DNA of 64,000 bases. Source: Micromonospora sp. Llam0. Lineage in GTDB: Bacteria > Actinomycetota > Actinomycetes > Mycobacteriales > Micromonosporaceae. The notes beneath the pieces were generated by a model that was not told where the DNA came from, made no database searches, and worked only from the letters and a program-made list of their open reading frames with translations. Location of the stretch: assembly GCF_003751085.1 (NCBI RefSeq), contig NZ_RJJY01000001.1:3348001-3412000 (forward strand). The letters run 5' to 3'. A program made the translations under genes and the position numbers. Positions 18,450 through 28,288 of the stretch are shown piece after piece (the first letter of the stretch is position 1; each line of letters begins with the position of its first letter).

Positions 18450-18885
18450 GTGGTGGTGCCTCCTTTCCCAGCCGGCGGATGGGTAGATGGATCGATCCTG
18501 GTCGGGGCCGCCGGCTGTTCGGGTCCGGCCGGACCCGGCCGGCGGGCCGGCCCGACCAGGTGTGATCGACCGGTATCGGGCCGATCGGCGGTCAGCGTCG
18601 GAGGGATGTGGGACCGTGGACCGGCTCGGCCGCCGCCTGCCGGGTGGCCCCGCTCACCGAGGTGGTTCCGCTCACCAGTGCGGGCGCCGCCGCGCCACCA
18701 GGTCCACTGTGTGCACCGACTGGCCGGGCCGGTGACTCACCTCGACTGGCACGTCCGGCGACAGCTCGACCCCGGTCCTCCCGGTGTCGTCAGTCTTGGT
18801 GACCGACGTCCTCCCGACGGTGCCATGTATCGAGAATAGCGTGACCGACAAGCTTCTGACCAGGGCAAATAACTCTGAGTATTGG
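18450..18885. other. 436-bp gap between CocE hydrolase and amidase genes
   Basis: No complete gene is evident. A reverse-strand frame ending at 18672 (about 45 codons, upstream of residues VARRRPHW) has strongly coding-like G/C third positions but no credible start. Just after the CocE stop, TGACCA (18857-18862) and TGGTCA (18883-18888) form an inverted repeat in an AT-rich patch. On the reverse strand TGGTCA-N18-TATTCT (18862 to 18833) could be a promoter. Confidence 0.4.
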
Positions 18886-20607
18886 TCACAGTGCGACTGG
18901 CAGCCAGACCACCGACGGCCGCTGCGGATCGTGGAAGATCCACCGTTGGCTGCTCCGTAGCCGGGCGGCGGTACCCAGCGGCTCGCCGGAGCCCGGGTTC
19001 CTCGCCCACCGCGGATGCGCGCCACCGCTGACCTGCACCCGTAACCGTTCCCCCGCCGACAGCCGGCAGGCAGTCGGCCAGAGGGTCACCGGCACCCGGA
19101 CCGCCTCGCCGTCCGTCGCACCATCCACGCGGGACAGTCCATCGCAGATGTTCCAGGACCTGCCGCGCCGGTCGACCCGGCACAGCCGCACGAACACGTC
19201 GAAGTACGCGACGCTGCAGCGGACGTACACCTCGGCCGTCACCGGGCCGATCAGCTCCACCGGCCGGTCCAGTGGCCCGCTCGTGTAGGTCAGCACATCC
19301 GGGCGGGCCTCCAACTGCCGATTGTCGCGCACCCCGGCGTGCTGGGCGATCAGCATCGGCCCGCCCACCGCCGGCGTCGGTGCCGCCGGGTCGTAGCGGT
19401 GCCGGTCCGGCGCCGACCGGGGCGGTACCGCCCGGTCCAACCGAGCGCCGGGCCACAGGTACCACCCGGTGGTCGTCACCGGCGGCGGCCAGTCGGCGAG
19501 GTCACGCCAGCCGGCCCCGGCGACGTGCACCCGTACCGGCCGGTGCCCGGACGGCCCACCGCTGCCCCGCGTCGGCGCCCCGGACGCGCCGGGTCCGCCG
19601 GACCCGCCGGGCCCCGCGCCGAAACGGGCCGCGAAGAACGCCGCCGCCTCCCGGTACGCCGTGACGAACAGCCCGGGGCTGCCGTGCGTCCACGGCCCGA
19701 CGGTGAGTCGGGGCCGCCGGCCCGCCGCCCGCAACGCCGCGTAGTCGGCCAGCTGAGCCGGCAGGAAGATGTCATGCCAACCGGTCACCATCGACACCGG
19801 GGCCCGGACCTGAGCGACCTCCCGGTGGAAGGTACGGGGCAACCAGTAGGGTGCCGCCGGACGGTGCTGGGTGAGCCACTCCTGGAAGAACGGCACGGTG
19901 GCGCCGGTCGCGACCCGGTCGGCCTCGGCCAGTGGCAGGTGCGCCAGGCCGGCGGTCAGCCGGGGCAGGCCACGACGTAGCTCACGCTGGCGGGTCAGCC
20001 ACGGCACCTGCTGGGCCGACATCAGCTCCGCCCAGGTCAGCACCGTGTCCAGCGAAAACCCCCCGCCGGCGTACGTGGAGTCGCGGGTCTGCGCGGCGGT
20101 GACCACCGCGACCATCGCCCGCAGGTCGTCGCCGGCGTGGGCGGCCGTGGCCCACTGCCCGAAGCCCTGATATGAGATGCCGAAGGTGCCGAGCCGCCCG
20201 TCGTACCAGGGTTGCCGGCGCAGCCACTCCAGCGTGTCCAGCCCATCGGCCCGCTCGTGCAGCAGCGGCTCGAAGTCGCCGTCGGATCCGAACGTGCCCC
20301 GGCAGGACTGGACGACGCAGTGCCAGCCACGGCGGGCGAACAGCAGACCGAGCAGCCGGACCGGACCGCCCCGACCGTACGGGGTCCGGATCAGCACGGT
20401 CGGCGCGGTGCCCGCGCCCACCGGCCGATAGTGGTCGGTCCGCAGCCGCAGCCCGTCGCGGGTCCGCACGGCGAGGTCGCGCCGGATCCGGACCCGCCAC
20501 GGACCCCCGGCGCCGAGCCGCCGCAGGACTGGGACCCCCAACCACCGCAGGCCTGGAGCCCCGAACCGCCGGTCGGGCCGGCCGCCGGGTACGCCGTCAG
20601 CGCCCAC
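18886..20607 (-). CDS. CocE/NonD (X-Pro dipeptidyl-peptidase S15) family hydrolase
   Basis: This 573-residue serine hydrolase has the nucleophile in GISYQGF, the acid in TGWHDIF and the histidine in SGGAHPRWARNPG, the triad of CocE-type acyl hydrolases. A C-terminal jelly-roll domain follows, split by a Gly/Ser-rich insertion near residue 355. It starts with GTG and overlaps the end of the MarR gene by 11 bp, so both are likely cotranscribed. Family members cleave esters, peptides or antibiotics; the substrate here is unknown. It may be cytosolic, as no signal peptide is seen. Confidence 0.88.
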   Translation of the reverse strand: MGADGVPGGRPDRRFGAPGLRWLGVPVLRRLGAGGPWRVRIRRDLAVRTRDGLRLRTDHYRPVGAGTAPTVLIRTPYGRGGPVRLLGLLFARRGWHCVVQSCRGTFGSDGDFEPLLHERADGLDTLEWLRRQPWYDGRLGTFGISYQGFGQWATAAHAGDDLRAMVAVVTAAQTRDSTYAGGGFSLDTVLTWAELMSAQQVPWLTRQRELRRGLPRLTAGLAHLPLAEADRVATGATVPFFQEWLTQHRPAAPYWLPRTFHREVAQVRAPVSMVTGWHDIFLPAQLADYAALRAAGRRPRLTVGPWTHGSPGLFVTAYREAAAFFAARFGAGPGGSGGPGASGAPTRGSGGPSGHRPVRVHVAGAGWRDLADWPPPVTTTGWYLWPGARLDRAVPPRSAPDRHRYDPAAPTPAVGGPMLIAQHAGVRDNRQLEARPDVLTYTSGPLDRPVELIGPVTAEVYVRCSVAYFDVFVRLCRVDRRGRSWNICDGLSRVDGATDGEAVRVPVTLWPTACRLSAGERLRVQVSGGAHPRWARNPGSGEPLGTAARLRSSQRWIFHDPQRPSVVWLPVAL

Positions 20608-21118
20608 GGCCGCCGTCCCGGGCGGCGGCGCGCACCTCGTCGCGGTGCGCCCGGGTGGACTCGCCCATCGCGACCAGGAACCGGCGGACCGTCTCCAACT
20701 CGTCGTCGGTGAAGTCGGCCATCACGGCGTCGGTACGCCGGCCCAGCGGGGCGAAGAACTCACGGGCCAGGGCGGCGCCCTCGGCCGCGTACCGCAGCCG
20801 GACCTTGCGCCGGTCGTCCGGGTCCCGGTCGCGGTACAGGTGTCCGGCCCGCTCCAGCCGGTCCACCAGTGCGGTGACCGAGCCGGACGTCAGGTTGAGG
20901 TGTGCGCCCAGGCCGCCCGGGGTGATCGGAACCCCGGTCTGCTCGGCGTCCATCACCGCGATCAGCGCCTGCAGGTCGGTGGCGTGCAGGTCGTGCAGTG
21001 CGGCGAAGGCGTGACCGACGTGGCCGGCGTCGACGGTGTAGCTGCGCAGCTGGCGGATGATCTCCGCCACCACCGCTGACCGACCGCTCGGCCGGGTCCC
21101 CCATACACCGGCGCCCAC
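20597..21118 (-). CDS. MarR family transcriptional regulator
   Basis: The 173-residue protein has a winged helix-turn-helix with LTSGSVTALVDRLERAGHL as recognition region and the wing DPDDRRKVRL, typical of MarR. It is divergent from an MMPL exporter gene with a shared 125-bp region and cotranscribed with a hydrolase, so it probably represses both. The GTG at 21118 has GGAGG 7 nt upstream. The ligand is unknown. Confidence 0.9.
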   Translation of the reverse strand: MGAGVWGTRPSGRSAVVAEIIRQLRSYTVDAGHVGHAFAALHDLHATDLQALIAVMDAEQTGVPITPGGLGAHLNLTSGSVTALVDRLERAGHLYRDRDPDDRRKVRLRYAAEGAALAREFFAPLGRRTDAVMADFTDDELETVRRFLVAMGESTRAHRDEVRAAARDGGRGR

Positions 21119-21151
21119 CGTGTGCCCTCCGATCCGTGCCCTGACATGACC

Positions 21152-21196
21152 CTATCCCAGCCTGGCTATAGTCTTGATGAACGAGATACTGGATAG
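21152..21196. promoter_or_regulatory. Candidate MarR operator between marR-like and MMPL genes
   Basis: CTATCCCAG (21152-21160) and CTGGATAG (21189-21196) form an inverted repeat with one extra base. Between them lies a -10-like TATAGT (21167-21172) facing the exporter gene. CTGGCTATAGTC and CTGGATAGTC also make a near direct repeat. A repressor bound here would block both promoters. Confidence 0.45.
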
Positions 21197-21243
21197 TCGT
21201 GAGATTCTGCCCCCGCCCAACCGGCGACGAACGAGGTGCACAC

Positions 21244-23370
21244 ATGCCCACACCGCTCGGCACCCGGCTGACCGCGATCATCTGCGGCCGGTGGACCGCC
21301 TGGCTGGTCCTGCTCGCCGCGGCGTCCTTCTCCGCCCTGGTCATCGGCTTCGCTGGCGACCCCCGCACCGGCGACGACCCCACCGGGGCGCTGCCCGAGG
21401 CCGCCGAGTCCGTCCAGGTCGCCGAACTGCGCCGGCAACTACCCGGCGGGCAGCTCAACCCGGCCCTCGTCGTCTACTCCCGCGACGGCGTCCCGCTGAC
21501 CGCCGCCGACGACGCCGCGATCACCGCCGACCGCGCGGCCTTCGCCCGCGACGCCGTCGGCGACGTCGGTCCACCGGTGTACGCCCCGGACCGCACCGCC
21601 GCCCTGGTCGCCGTCCCACTACCCGCCGAGATCGACATCGAACGCCTCGGCGAGATCGTCGACCGGCTCCGCACCGAAGCCCGGGACGGACTGCCCGCCG
21701 GCGCCACCGCCGAACTCACCGGCGGCGCCGGCTTCACCGCCGACGTCGCCGCCGCCTTCGACGGCGCCAACGTCACCCTGCTCGCCGCCACCGTCGCCGT
21801 CGTCGCCGCCCTGCTGCTGATCACCTACCGCAGCCCCTGGCTCTGGCTGGTGCCGCTCGCCGTGGTCGGCACCGCCGACGTCGTCAGCAACGGACTCATC
21901 GCCATCGTCAGCCGCGCCGTCGACCTGCGGATCGACCCCTCCACCACCGGCATCGTCGACGTGCTCGTCTTCGGCGCCGGCACCAACTACGCCCTGCTGC
22001 TGATCGCCCGCTACCGCGAGGAACTGCGCCGCGAAGCCGACCGCCGCCGAGCCCTGCGCCGGGCGCTGGGCTCCGCCGGGCCGGCGATCACCGCCAGCGC
22101 CCTGACCGTCGTGCTCAGCCTGCTCACCCTGCTCGCCGCCGTACTCGCCAACGACCGGGCGATCGGCGTCGCCGGCGCCGTCGGCATCACCACCGCCATG
22201 CTGTACGGCCTGATCGTGCTGCCCGCCGCCCTGTCCGTCTGCGGACGTGGCCTGTTCTGGCCGTTCGTCCCCCGCCCAGGACAGCCCGACCCCACCCGCA
22301 GCGGCATCTGGGCCCGGGCCGGCGCGCTGGTCAGCCGCCGGCCGCGCACCGTGCTCGCCGGATCCCTGCTACTGCTCGCCGTGCTGGCCACCGGCCTGCT
22401 CGACGCCCGGATCGGGCTGAGCAAGACCGAACAGTTCCGGGTCAGCGCCGAATCCATCGACGGGCTGGCCACCCTGTCCCGGTCCTTCCCACCCGGCGCC
22501 GCCGACCCGGTGATCGTCGTCGCCGACGCCGCCCGGGCCCCGGCGGTGCTCGCCGCCGTCGAAACGGTCGACGGAGTCGCCAGCGCCCGACCCGCTGGCG
22601 GCACCGACGACCTCGCCGTCGTCGAGGTGGTGCTACGCGCCGAACCGGACAGCGCGGAAAGCTACCGCGTCATCCGGGACCTGCGGGCCACGCTCGGCTC
22701 CGTGCCGGAGGCCGACGCCCTCGTCGGCGGCTCGGTGGCCGAGAACCTGGACACCCGCGACGCCGCCCTGCGTGACCTGCGGGTCGTCGTCCCACTCGTG
22801 CTGGTGATGGTGCTGGCGGTGCTGATCGTGCTGCTGCGCTCCATCGTCGCGCCACTGATCCTGGTCGGTACGGTCGTCGCCACCTTCTTCGCCGCCCTCG
22901 GCGCGGCCACCACCCTGTTCACCCAGGTGCTCGGCTACCCGGCGCTGGACACCAGCGTGCCGCTGCTGGCGTTCCTGTTCCTGGTCGCCCTCGGCGTCGA
23001 CTACAACATCTTCCTGACCACCCGGGCCCGGGAGGAGGCGGCGGTCGACGGCACCCGGCAGGGCATGCGGACCGCGCTCGCCGTCACCGGCGGGGTGATC
23101 ACCAGCGCCGGCGTCCTGCTCGCCGCGGTCTTCACCGTCCTCGGCGTGCTGCCGCTGGTCACCCTGACCGAGATCGGGGTGATCGTCGGGTTCGGCGTAC
23201 TGCTCGACACGTTGCTGGTCCGGACCCTGCTGGTGCCGGCGATCGCGATGGTCCTCGGCCGGCGGTTCTGGTGGCCCAGCGCGCTCGCCCGCCGCCGCGT
23301 CCCGGAGCCGGCACCGGTGCCGGTCGGGGCCGACCCGATGCCGGGCCGGCACGCCGATGCCGGAGGATAG
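21244..23370 (+). CDS. MMPL/RND family membrane exporter
   Basis: The 708-residue protein shows the RND layout: one N-terminal membrane helix, a periplasm-side domain, five helices with repeated short loops, then a second copy of the same pattern, 12 segments in all. The motif [17 protein letters not shown] in the first half and [17 protein letters not shown] in the second contain the Asp/Asn-Tyr residues of the MMPL family, which moves lipids or drugs across the actinobacterial membrane by proton exchange. The ATG at 21244 has GAGG 7 nt upstream and is preferred over 21199. It is divergent from a MarR repressor and ends 4 nt before typA. Confidence 0.92.
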   Translation: MPTPLGTRLTAIICGRWTAWLVLLAAASFSALVIGFAGDPRTGDDPTGALPEAAESVQVAELRRQLPGGQLNPALVVYSRDGVPLTAADDAAITADRAAFARDAVGDVGPPVYAPDRTAALVAVPLPAEIDIERLGEIVDRLRTEARDGLPAGATAELTGGAGFTADVAAAFDGANVTLLAATVAVVAALLLITYRSPWLWLVPLAVVGTADVVSNGLIAIVSRAVDLRIDPSTTGIVDVLVFGAGTNYALLLIARYREELRREADRRRALRRALGSAGPAITASALTVVLSLLTLLAAVLANDRAIGVAGAVGITTAMLYGLIVLPAALSVCGRGLFWPFVPRPGQPDPTRSGIWARAGALVSRRPRTVLAGSLLLLAVLATGLLDARIGLSKTEQFRVSAESIDGLATLSRSFPPGAADPVIVVADAARAPAVLAAVETVDGVASARPAGGTDDLAVVEVVLRAEPDSAESYRVIRDLRATLGSVPEADALVGGSVAENLDTRDAALRDLRVVVPLVLVMVLAVLIVLLRSIVAPLILVGTVVATFFAALGAATTLFTQVLGYPALDTSVPLLAFLFLVALGVDYNIFLTTRAREEAAVDGTRQGMRTALAVTGGVITSAGVLLAAVFTVLGVLPLVTLTEIGVIVGFGVLLDTLLVRTLLVPAIAMVLGRRFWWPSALARRRVPEPAPVPVGADPMPGRHADAGG

Positions 23371-23374
23371 GAGC

Positions 23375-25240
23375 ATGCAGACCCGCTCCGATCTCCGCAA
23401 CGTGGCCATCATCGCGCATGTCGACCACGGCAAGACCACGCTGGTGGACGCGATGCTGCGCCAAGGCGGCCAGCTGCACACCCGCGCCGAACTGCCCGAC
23501 CGGGCGCTGGACTCCATGGACCTGGAGCGCGAAAAGGGCATCACCATCCTGGCCAAGAACACCGCGATCAGCTACCTGCCCGACCAGGGCGACCCGGTCG
23601 TCATCAACATCATCGACACTCCGGGGCACGCCGACTTCGGCGGCGAGGTGGAACGCGGCCTCACCATGGTCGACGGCGTGGTGCTGCTGGTCGACGCCAG
23701 CGAGGGGCCACTGCCGCAGACCCGGTTCGTGCTGCGCAAGGCGCTGCAGGCCCGGCTGCCGATCATCCTGGTGATCAACAAGGTGGACCGGCCGGACGCG
23801 CGGATCAAAGAGGTCGTCGACGACACGTACGAACTCTTCCTCGACCTCGACGCTGACGAGACCCAGATCGACTTCCCGATCGTGTACGCCTGCGCCCGCG
23901 ACGGTGTCGCCTCGCTCACCCAGCCGGCCGGCGGTGCGGTGCCGGACGACAGCGACAATCTGGAACCGCTGTTCCGGACCCTGCTGGAGACGATCCCGGC
24001 GCCGGCCTTCGACCCGGACGCACCGCTGCAGGCGCACGTGACGAACCTCGACGCGTCGCCGTTCCTGGGCCGGCTGGCGCTGTGCCGGGTCCGGCAGGGC
24101 ACCATCCGCAAGGGCCAGACCGTCGCCTGGTGCCGCACCGACGGCAGCCTGCAGAAGGTCCGCATCTCCGAGCTTCTGATGACCGAAGGCCTGGAACGCA
24201 AGCCCGCCGAGGCCGCCGGCCCGGGCGACATCATGGCGGTGGCCGGCATCCCGGACATCATGATCGGCGAGACCCTGGCCGACGCGGACGACCCGCGCCC
24301 GCTGCCGTTGATCACCGTCGACGAGCCGGCGATCTCGATGACCCTGGGCACCAACACCTCACCGTTGGCCGGCAAGGTCAAGGGGTCGAAGGTGACCGCC
24401 CGGCTGGTCAAGGACCGGCTGGACCGGGAACTGATTGGCAACGTGTCGCTGCGGGTGCTGCCCACCGAGCGCCCGGACGCCTGGGAGGTGCAGGGCCGCG
24501 GCGAGCTGGCGCTGGCCATCCTGGTCGAGCAGATGCGCCGCGAGCAGTACGAGCTGACCGTCGGCAAACCACAGGTGGTCACCCGGGAGATCGACGGACG
24601 GGTCTGCGAGCCGGTGGAGCGGCTGACCATCGACGCCCCCGACGAGTACCTGGGCGCGATCACCCAGCTGCTGGCCACCCGCAAGGGCCGGATGGAGCAG
24701 CTGGTCAACCACGGCACCGGCTGGATCCGGATGGAGTGGCTGGTCCCGGCCCGCGCGCTGATCGGATTCCGGACCGAGTTCCTCACCGAGACCCGCGGTA
24801 CCGGCATCCTGCACCACGTCTTCGAGTCCTACGAGCCGTGGTTCGGCGAGCTGCGGACCCGGCCCACCGGGTCGCTGGTCGCCGACCGCACCGGCGTGGC
24901 GACCAGCTTCGCCATGTTCAACCTGCAGGAACGCGGCTCGCTGTTCGTCGAACCGGGCACCCCGGTGTACGAGGGCATGCTGGTCGGCGAGAACTCCCGC
25001 GCCGACGACATGGACGTCAACATCACCAAAGAGAAGAAGTTGACCAACATGCGCTCGTCGACCGCCGACGAGTTGGAGCGGCTGGTGCCGCCCCGCAAGC
25101 TCTCCCTGGAGCAGGCGCTGGAGTTCTGCCGCGAGGACGAGTGCGTCGAGGTCACCCCCGAGGCGGTACGGCTGCGCAAGGTGGTCCTCGACCAGACCGC
25201 CCGGGCTCGGGCGGCGTCCCGCCGCAAGCACCAGAACTGA
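23375..25240 (+). CDS. typA: Ribosome-associated translational GTPase TypA/BipA
   Basis: The 621-residue protein has the EF-G-like GTPase core AHVDHGKTT (G1), DTPGH (G3) and NKVD (G4), domains II and III/V, and the TypA-specific C-terminal domain with [10 protein letters not shown]. TypA acts on ribosome assembly and stress adaptation. The ATG at 23375 with GGAGG 8 nt upstream is chosen over an in-frame ATG at 23357. It begins 4 nt after the MMPL gene, so it could be cotranscribed although the functions differ. Confidence 0.96.
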   Translation: MQTRSDLRNVAIIAHVDHGKTTLVDAMLRQGGQLHTRAELPDRALDSMDLEREKGITILAKNTAISYLPDQGDPVVINIIDTPGHADFGGEVERGLTMVDGVVLLVDASEGPLPQTRFVLRKALQARLPIILVINKVDRPDARIKEVVDDTYELFLDLDADETQIDFPIVYACARDGVASLTQPAGGAVPDDSDNLEPLFRTLLETIPAPAFDPDAPLQAHVTNLDASPFLGRLALCRVRQGTIRKGQTVAWCRTDGSLQKVRISELLMTEGLERKPAEAAGPGDIMAVAGIPDIMIGETLADADDPRPLPLITVDEPAISMTLGTNTSPLAGKVKGSKVTARLVKDRLDRELIGNVSLRVLPTERPDAWEVQGRGELALAILVEQMRREQYELTVGKPQVVTREIDGRVCEPVERLTIDAPDEYLGAITQLLATRKGRMEQLVNHGTGWIRMEWLVPARALIGFRTEFLTETRGTGILHHVFESYEPWFGELRTRPTGSLVADRTGVATSFAMFNLQERGSLFVEPGTPVYEGMLVGENSRADDMDVNITKEKKLTNMRSSTADELERLVPPRKLSLEQALEFCREDECVEVTPEAVRLRKVVLDQTARARAASRRKHQN

Positions 25241-25243
25241 ACC

Positions 25244-25287
25244 CGCCGCCGATGGGAGGCCCCGCTTGTGGGCTCCCACCGGCGGCG
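25244..25287. terminator. Bidirectional terminator between typA and the TerC gene
   Basis: An imperfect hairpin of CGCCGCCG, TGGGAG and CCC blocks on one side and their complements on the other spans the 51-bp gap between the two convergent stop codons. Its position fits termination of both transcripts. Confidence 0.75.
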
Positions 25288-25291
25288 CCGG

Positions 25292-26290
25292 TCACTTGAC
25301 GATCTCGGCGAGCTCCCGCTTACGGTCCCGGGACGACTTGACCAGGCTGGCCACCGTGGTGACCAGCAGGGTCACGAAGATGACGGTCAGCGACAGCCAG
25401 ATCGGGATGTGCGGTGCCCAGCCGACCGGATCGCCACCGTTGACGAAGAACAGGGTGTTGTCGGCCAACGCCTCCAGCACCAGCTTCACCCCGATGAAGC
25501 CCAGCACCACCGCCAGGCCGAAGCTGAGGTAGACCAGCCGGTCGAGCAGGCCGCCGAGCAGGAAGTAGAGCTGCCGCAGCCCCATCAACGCGAAAACGTT
25601 GGCGGTGAAGACCAGGTACGGCTCCTGGGTGATGCCGAAGATCGCCGGGATCGAGTCCAGCGCGAAGATCAGGTCGGTGACGCCGATCGCGATCATGACG
25701 ATCAGCATCGGCGTGAACATCCGCCGGCCGGCCTCGGTCACCGTGGTCAGCCGACCACCGTCGTAGGCGCCGGAGACCGGCAGCACCCGCCGGCTCCACC
25801 GGACCAGCGCGTTCTCAGAGAACTCGTCGGTCGCCTCGGGCTGGCGTAGCTGACCGATCGCCGTGTAGATGAGGAAGGCGCCGAAAATGTAGAACACCCA
25901 GGAGAACTGGGAGATCAGCACGGCGCCCGCCGCGATGAACCCGCCGCGCAGCACCAGCGCCAGCACGACGCCGACCAGCAGCACCTTCTGCTGGTACTTC
26001 CGGGGCACCACGAACCGGCCCATGATGATCACGAACACGAAGAGGTTGTCGACGGAGAGGCTCTTCTCCGTGACGTAGCCGGCGAAGAACTCGCCCGCGT
26101 ACCGCCCGCCGGACGTGGCCCACACGCCGAGGCCGAAGAGCACCGCGAGCACGACGTAGAAGACGGTCCAGCCGGCTGACTCGCGCATGCTCGGTTCATG
26201 CGGCCGCCGGACGATGATCAACAGGTCGGCGATCAGCACCGCGGTCAGTACGACCAGGCTGACCAGCCAAACCCAGGCTGGGATGTTCAC
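25292..26290 (-). CDS. TerC family membrane protein, probable Mn2+ (metal) exporter
   Basis: The 332-residue protein has about nine membrane helices with intramembrane acidic residues in KSLSVDNLFVF and LDSIPAIFG, the TerC fingerprint. TerC proteins export Mn2+ or metallate exported enzymes. The GTG at 26290, with GGAGG 5 nt upstream, gives the usual hydrophobic start NIPAWVWLV. An in-frame ATG at 26398 is rejected because it lies inside the riboswitch. Expression is probably controlled by manganese through that leader. Confidence 0.92.
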   Translation of the reverse strand: MNIPAWVWLVSLVVLTAVLIADLLIIVRRPHEPSMRESAGWTVFYVVLAVLFGLGVWATSGGRYAGEFFAGYVTEKSLSVDNLFVFVIIMGRFVVPRKYQQKVLLVGVVLALVLRGGFIAAGAVLISQFSWVFYIFGAFLIYTAIGQLRQPEATDEFSENALVRWSRRVLPVSGAYDGGRLTTVTEAGRRMFTPMLIVMIAIGVTDLIFALDSIPAIFGITQEPYLVFTANVFALMGLRQLYFLLGGLLDRLVYLSFGLAVVLGFIGVKLVLEALADNTLFFVNGGDPVGWAPHIPIWLSLTVIFVTLLVTTVASLVKSSRDRKRELAEIVK

Positions 26291-26380
26291 TCGGACCTCC
26301 GGCAGACACAGGGCACCGCCGACCGGAACCGGGACAGGACCGCCCCGGCCTTCGTGGAGATGCGCACAGCAGTGACTGAC

Positions 26381-26505
26381 GGAGGTCTCTTCCGCCATCG
26401 TCCACCGAACTGTCTGCCTCGGGGACGACGACCGCAGGTGCCGGGTCGGTCCAATATGCGGGCCAACCGTGCTGACGACACCAACGCGAGGGAATACTCC
26501 CCTCC
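26381..26505 (-). promoter_or_regulatory. Putative yybP-ykoY (Mn2+) riboswitch upstream of TerC
   Basis: The reverse-strand leader has the conserved GGGGAGTA of the yybP-ykoY 5' strand (26503-26496), a GTCGTCAGCACGG segment, and a closing GAGACCTCC whose CCTCC pairs with the 5' GGAGG to form P1. TerC/YkoY genes are the usual targets of this riboswitch, which senses Mn2+. The 3' P1 strand GACCTCCG (26380-26387) is also perfectly complementary to CGGAGGTC containing the TerC ribosome-binding site (26294-26301), which suggests translational switching. Confidence 0.72.
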
Positions 26506-26697
26506 TCTTGCGTCATTGTTGCGCAACCACCGGGCAAACGACACACCGGGGCGGGTCACCGGTGACGACAAGCACAACTTCCAGGCGCGTCCTAGGAGGC
26601 TAGATAGTCGTCGGGAGCCGCCGGTACGCCGCCCGACGTCGGCCCGCAGCCGGCCCCCTGGGCCGGTCCGGGCGCGGCCGTGTGGCAGGCTTCCGCC

Positions 26698-26991
26698 ATG
26701 GTGCTTGAGATCGCGCTGGTCGATGTCCAGCCCGGCCGGGAAGCCGACTTCGCCGCAGCGTACGCCGCCGGCCGCCACCTGCTCGCCACCACCGACGGCT
26801 GCCGGTCGGTGCGGATGACCCGGGGGGTGGAGAGCCCCAGCCGGTTCGTGCTGCTGGTCGAATGGGACTCCGTCGACGCACACCAGCAGAACTTCCGCGC
26901 CACCGACCGGTACCTGCGGTGGCGGGAACTGATCGGTCCGTACTTCGCCGCGCCGCCGGTGGTCGAACACTTCGTCGACCTGCCGACGTGA
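26698..26991 (+). CDS. Antibiotic biosynthesis monooxygenase (ABM) domain protein
   Basis: This 97-residue single-domain protein has the ABM ferredoxin-like pattern: an N-terminal strand IALVDVQPGREADF, a central SRFVLLVEWDSVDAH and a C-terminal PYFAAPPVVEHF. Members include small heme-independent monooxygenases and heme-degrading proteins. No catalytic residue can be assigned. The ATG at 26698 is chosen, but its ribosome-binding site is weak. It is followed closely by a glycosyltransferase gene. Confidence 0.8.
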   Translation: MVLEIALVDVQPGREADFAAAYAAGRHLLATTDGCRSVRMTRGVESPSRFVLLVEWDSVDAHQQNFRATDRYLRWRELIGPYFAAPPVVEHFVDLPT

Positions 26992-27040
26992 CCCGGACCC
27001 TGCCGGTGTCCGGCCGGTTCGGACCGAGCCGGAGCCCACG

Positions 27041-28288
27041 GTGCGGGTAGAGATCGTGACCGCCGGCAGTCGGGGCGACGTCGCACCGTACACCGGGCTG
27101 GGACAGGCCCTGCGCACCGCCGGCCACCGGGTCACCGTGACCACCCACGGCACCTTCGAAGCCCTGGTGACCGGCAGTGGTCTCGCCTTCCGTCCGCTGC
27201 CCGGTGACCCGTACGCCGCCCAACGCACCCCCGGCGGGCGGCGGCTGCACCGGCTCGGCGGCGGGCTGCGCGGCACCGCCGAGTTCGTCCGGCAGGGCCG
27301 GCGCTACCTCGACGATCTCGCAACCGGCCTGGTCGACGTCGGCACCGACGCCGACGTACTGCTGCTGGCCACCACGACCGCGCCGCTGGGCTACTCGGTG
27401 GCGCAGCGATACGGGATCCCGAGCATCGGGGTCTTTCTGCAACCGGTCGCACCGACCGGCGACTTCCCGCCGGTGCTGCTCGGCGACCGGTCCTTCGGGC
27501 CGGTCGGCAACCGGGCGCTGGGGCGCGGCGCCGAGGCGGCCAGCGCCCGGGCGTACGACCACTCCTCCCGGCGGCTACGCCACCGGCTCGGTCTGCCGCC
27601 GGTCCCGCTGGCCGCCCTGCTGCGGCAGGCCAGGCGCTCAGGCTGGCCGGTGCTGCACGGGTTCAGCCCCAGCGTGCTGCCCCGACCGGCCGACTGGCGC
27701 CCCGGGCTGGAGGTCATCGGCTACTGGTGGCCGGCCACCGACCCGCACTGGACTCCCCCGCCGGACCTGACCGGATTCCTCAACGCCGGACCGCCGCCGG
27801 TGCTGATCACCTTCGGCAGCATGGCGGTGCTCGACGCGTCACTGCCGACGCTGATCGGTACGGCGCTGCGCCGGGCCGGCGTACGCGCGATCGTGCAGGC
27901 CGGTTGGGGCGGGCTGCGGGTCGGCGACGAAGGCGTCCTCGCGGTCGGCGACGTACCGCACGACTGGCTGCTGCCCCGGGTGGCGGCGGTGGTCCACCAC
28001 GCGGGAGCCGGCACCACCGCCGCCGGGCTGCGGGCCGGGGTGCCGGCGGTGACCGTGCCGCTCATCGCCGACCAGCCATTCTGGGCCGCCCGACTGGCGC
28101 GGCTCGGGGTCGCCGCCGAACCGCTGCCGGCCCGGCGGCTCACCGCCGACCGACTGGCGCACGCCATCCGCGCGGTGCTCGACCGCCCGACGTACGCCGA
28201 ACGGGCCCGGCACCTCGCGGCCCGGATCGCCGCCGAGGACGGGCACGCCGCCGTGCTGCGCGCCGTCGACCGGGTCATCCGCCGCTGA
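27041..28288 (+). CDS. GT1 family glycosyltransferase (UGT/MGT-like)
   Basis: The 415-residue protein resembles sterol 3-beta-glucosyltransferases and macrolide glycosyltransferases of GT-B fold. Visible features are the N-terminal GSRGDVAPYTGLGQAL loop and the C-terminal donor site HHAGAGTTAAGLRAGVP followed by ADQPFWAARL. It probably glycosylates a lipid or small molecule using a nucleotide sugar. The GTG start has GGAG 6 nt upstream. Its 3' end overlaps that of the convergent STM4011-type gene by 14 bp. Confidence 0.9.
   Translation: MRVEIVTAGSRGDVAPYTGLGQALRTAGHRVTVTTHGTFEALVTGSGLAFRPLPGDPYAAQRTPGGRRLHRLGGGLRGTAEFVRQGRRYLDDLATGLVDVGTDADVLLLATTTAPLGYSVAQRYGIPSIGVFLQPVAPTGDFPPVLLGDRSFGPVGNRALGRGAEAASARAYDHSSRRLRHRLGLPPVPLAALLRQARRSGWPVLHGFSPSVLPRPADWRPGLEVIGYWWPATDPHWTPPPDLTGFLNAGPPPVLITFGSMAVLDASLPTLIGTALRRAGVRAIVQAGWGGLRVGDEGVLAVGDVPHDWLLPRVAAVVHHAGAGTTAAGLRAGVPAVTVPLIADQPFWAARLARLGVAAEPLPARRLTADRLAHAIRAVLDRPTYAERARHLAARIAAEDGHAAVLRAVDRVIRR

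Noticed and set aside
17631..20607. Prophage remnant around the amidase
   Set aside because: No integrase, portal, capsid, holin or attachment repeats are seen; neighbours are ordinary metabolic genes.
23375..25240. TypA as part of a drug-export operon with MMPL
   Set aside because: The 4-bp spacing suggests shared transcription, but TypA is a universal core gene and there is no functional link visible.
26291..26398. N-terminal extension of TerC (start at 26398)
   Set aside because: It would place the start inside the riboswitch; the GTG at 26290 has a strong ribosome-binding site and fits family length.
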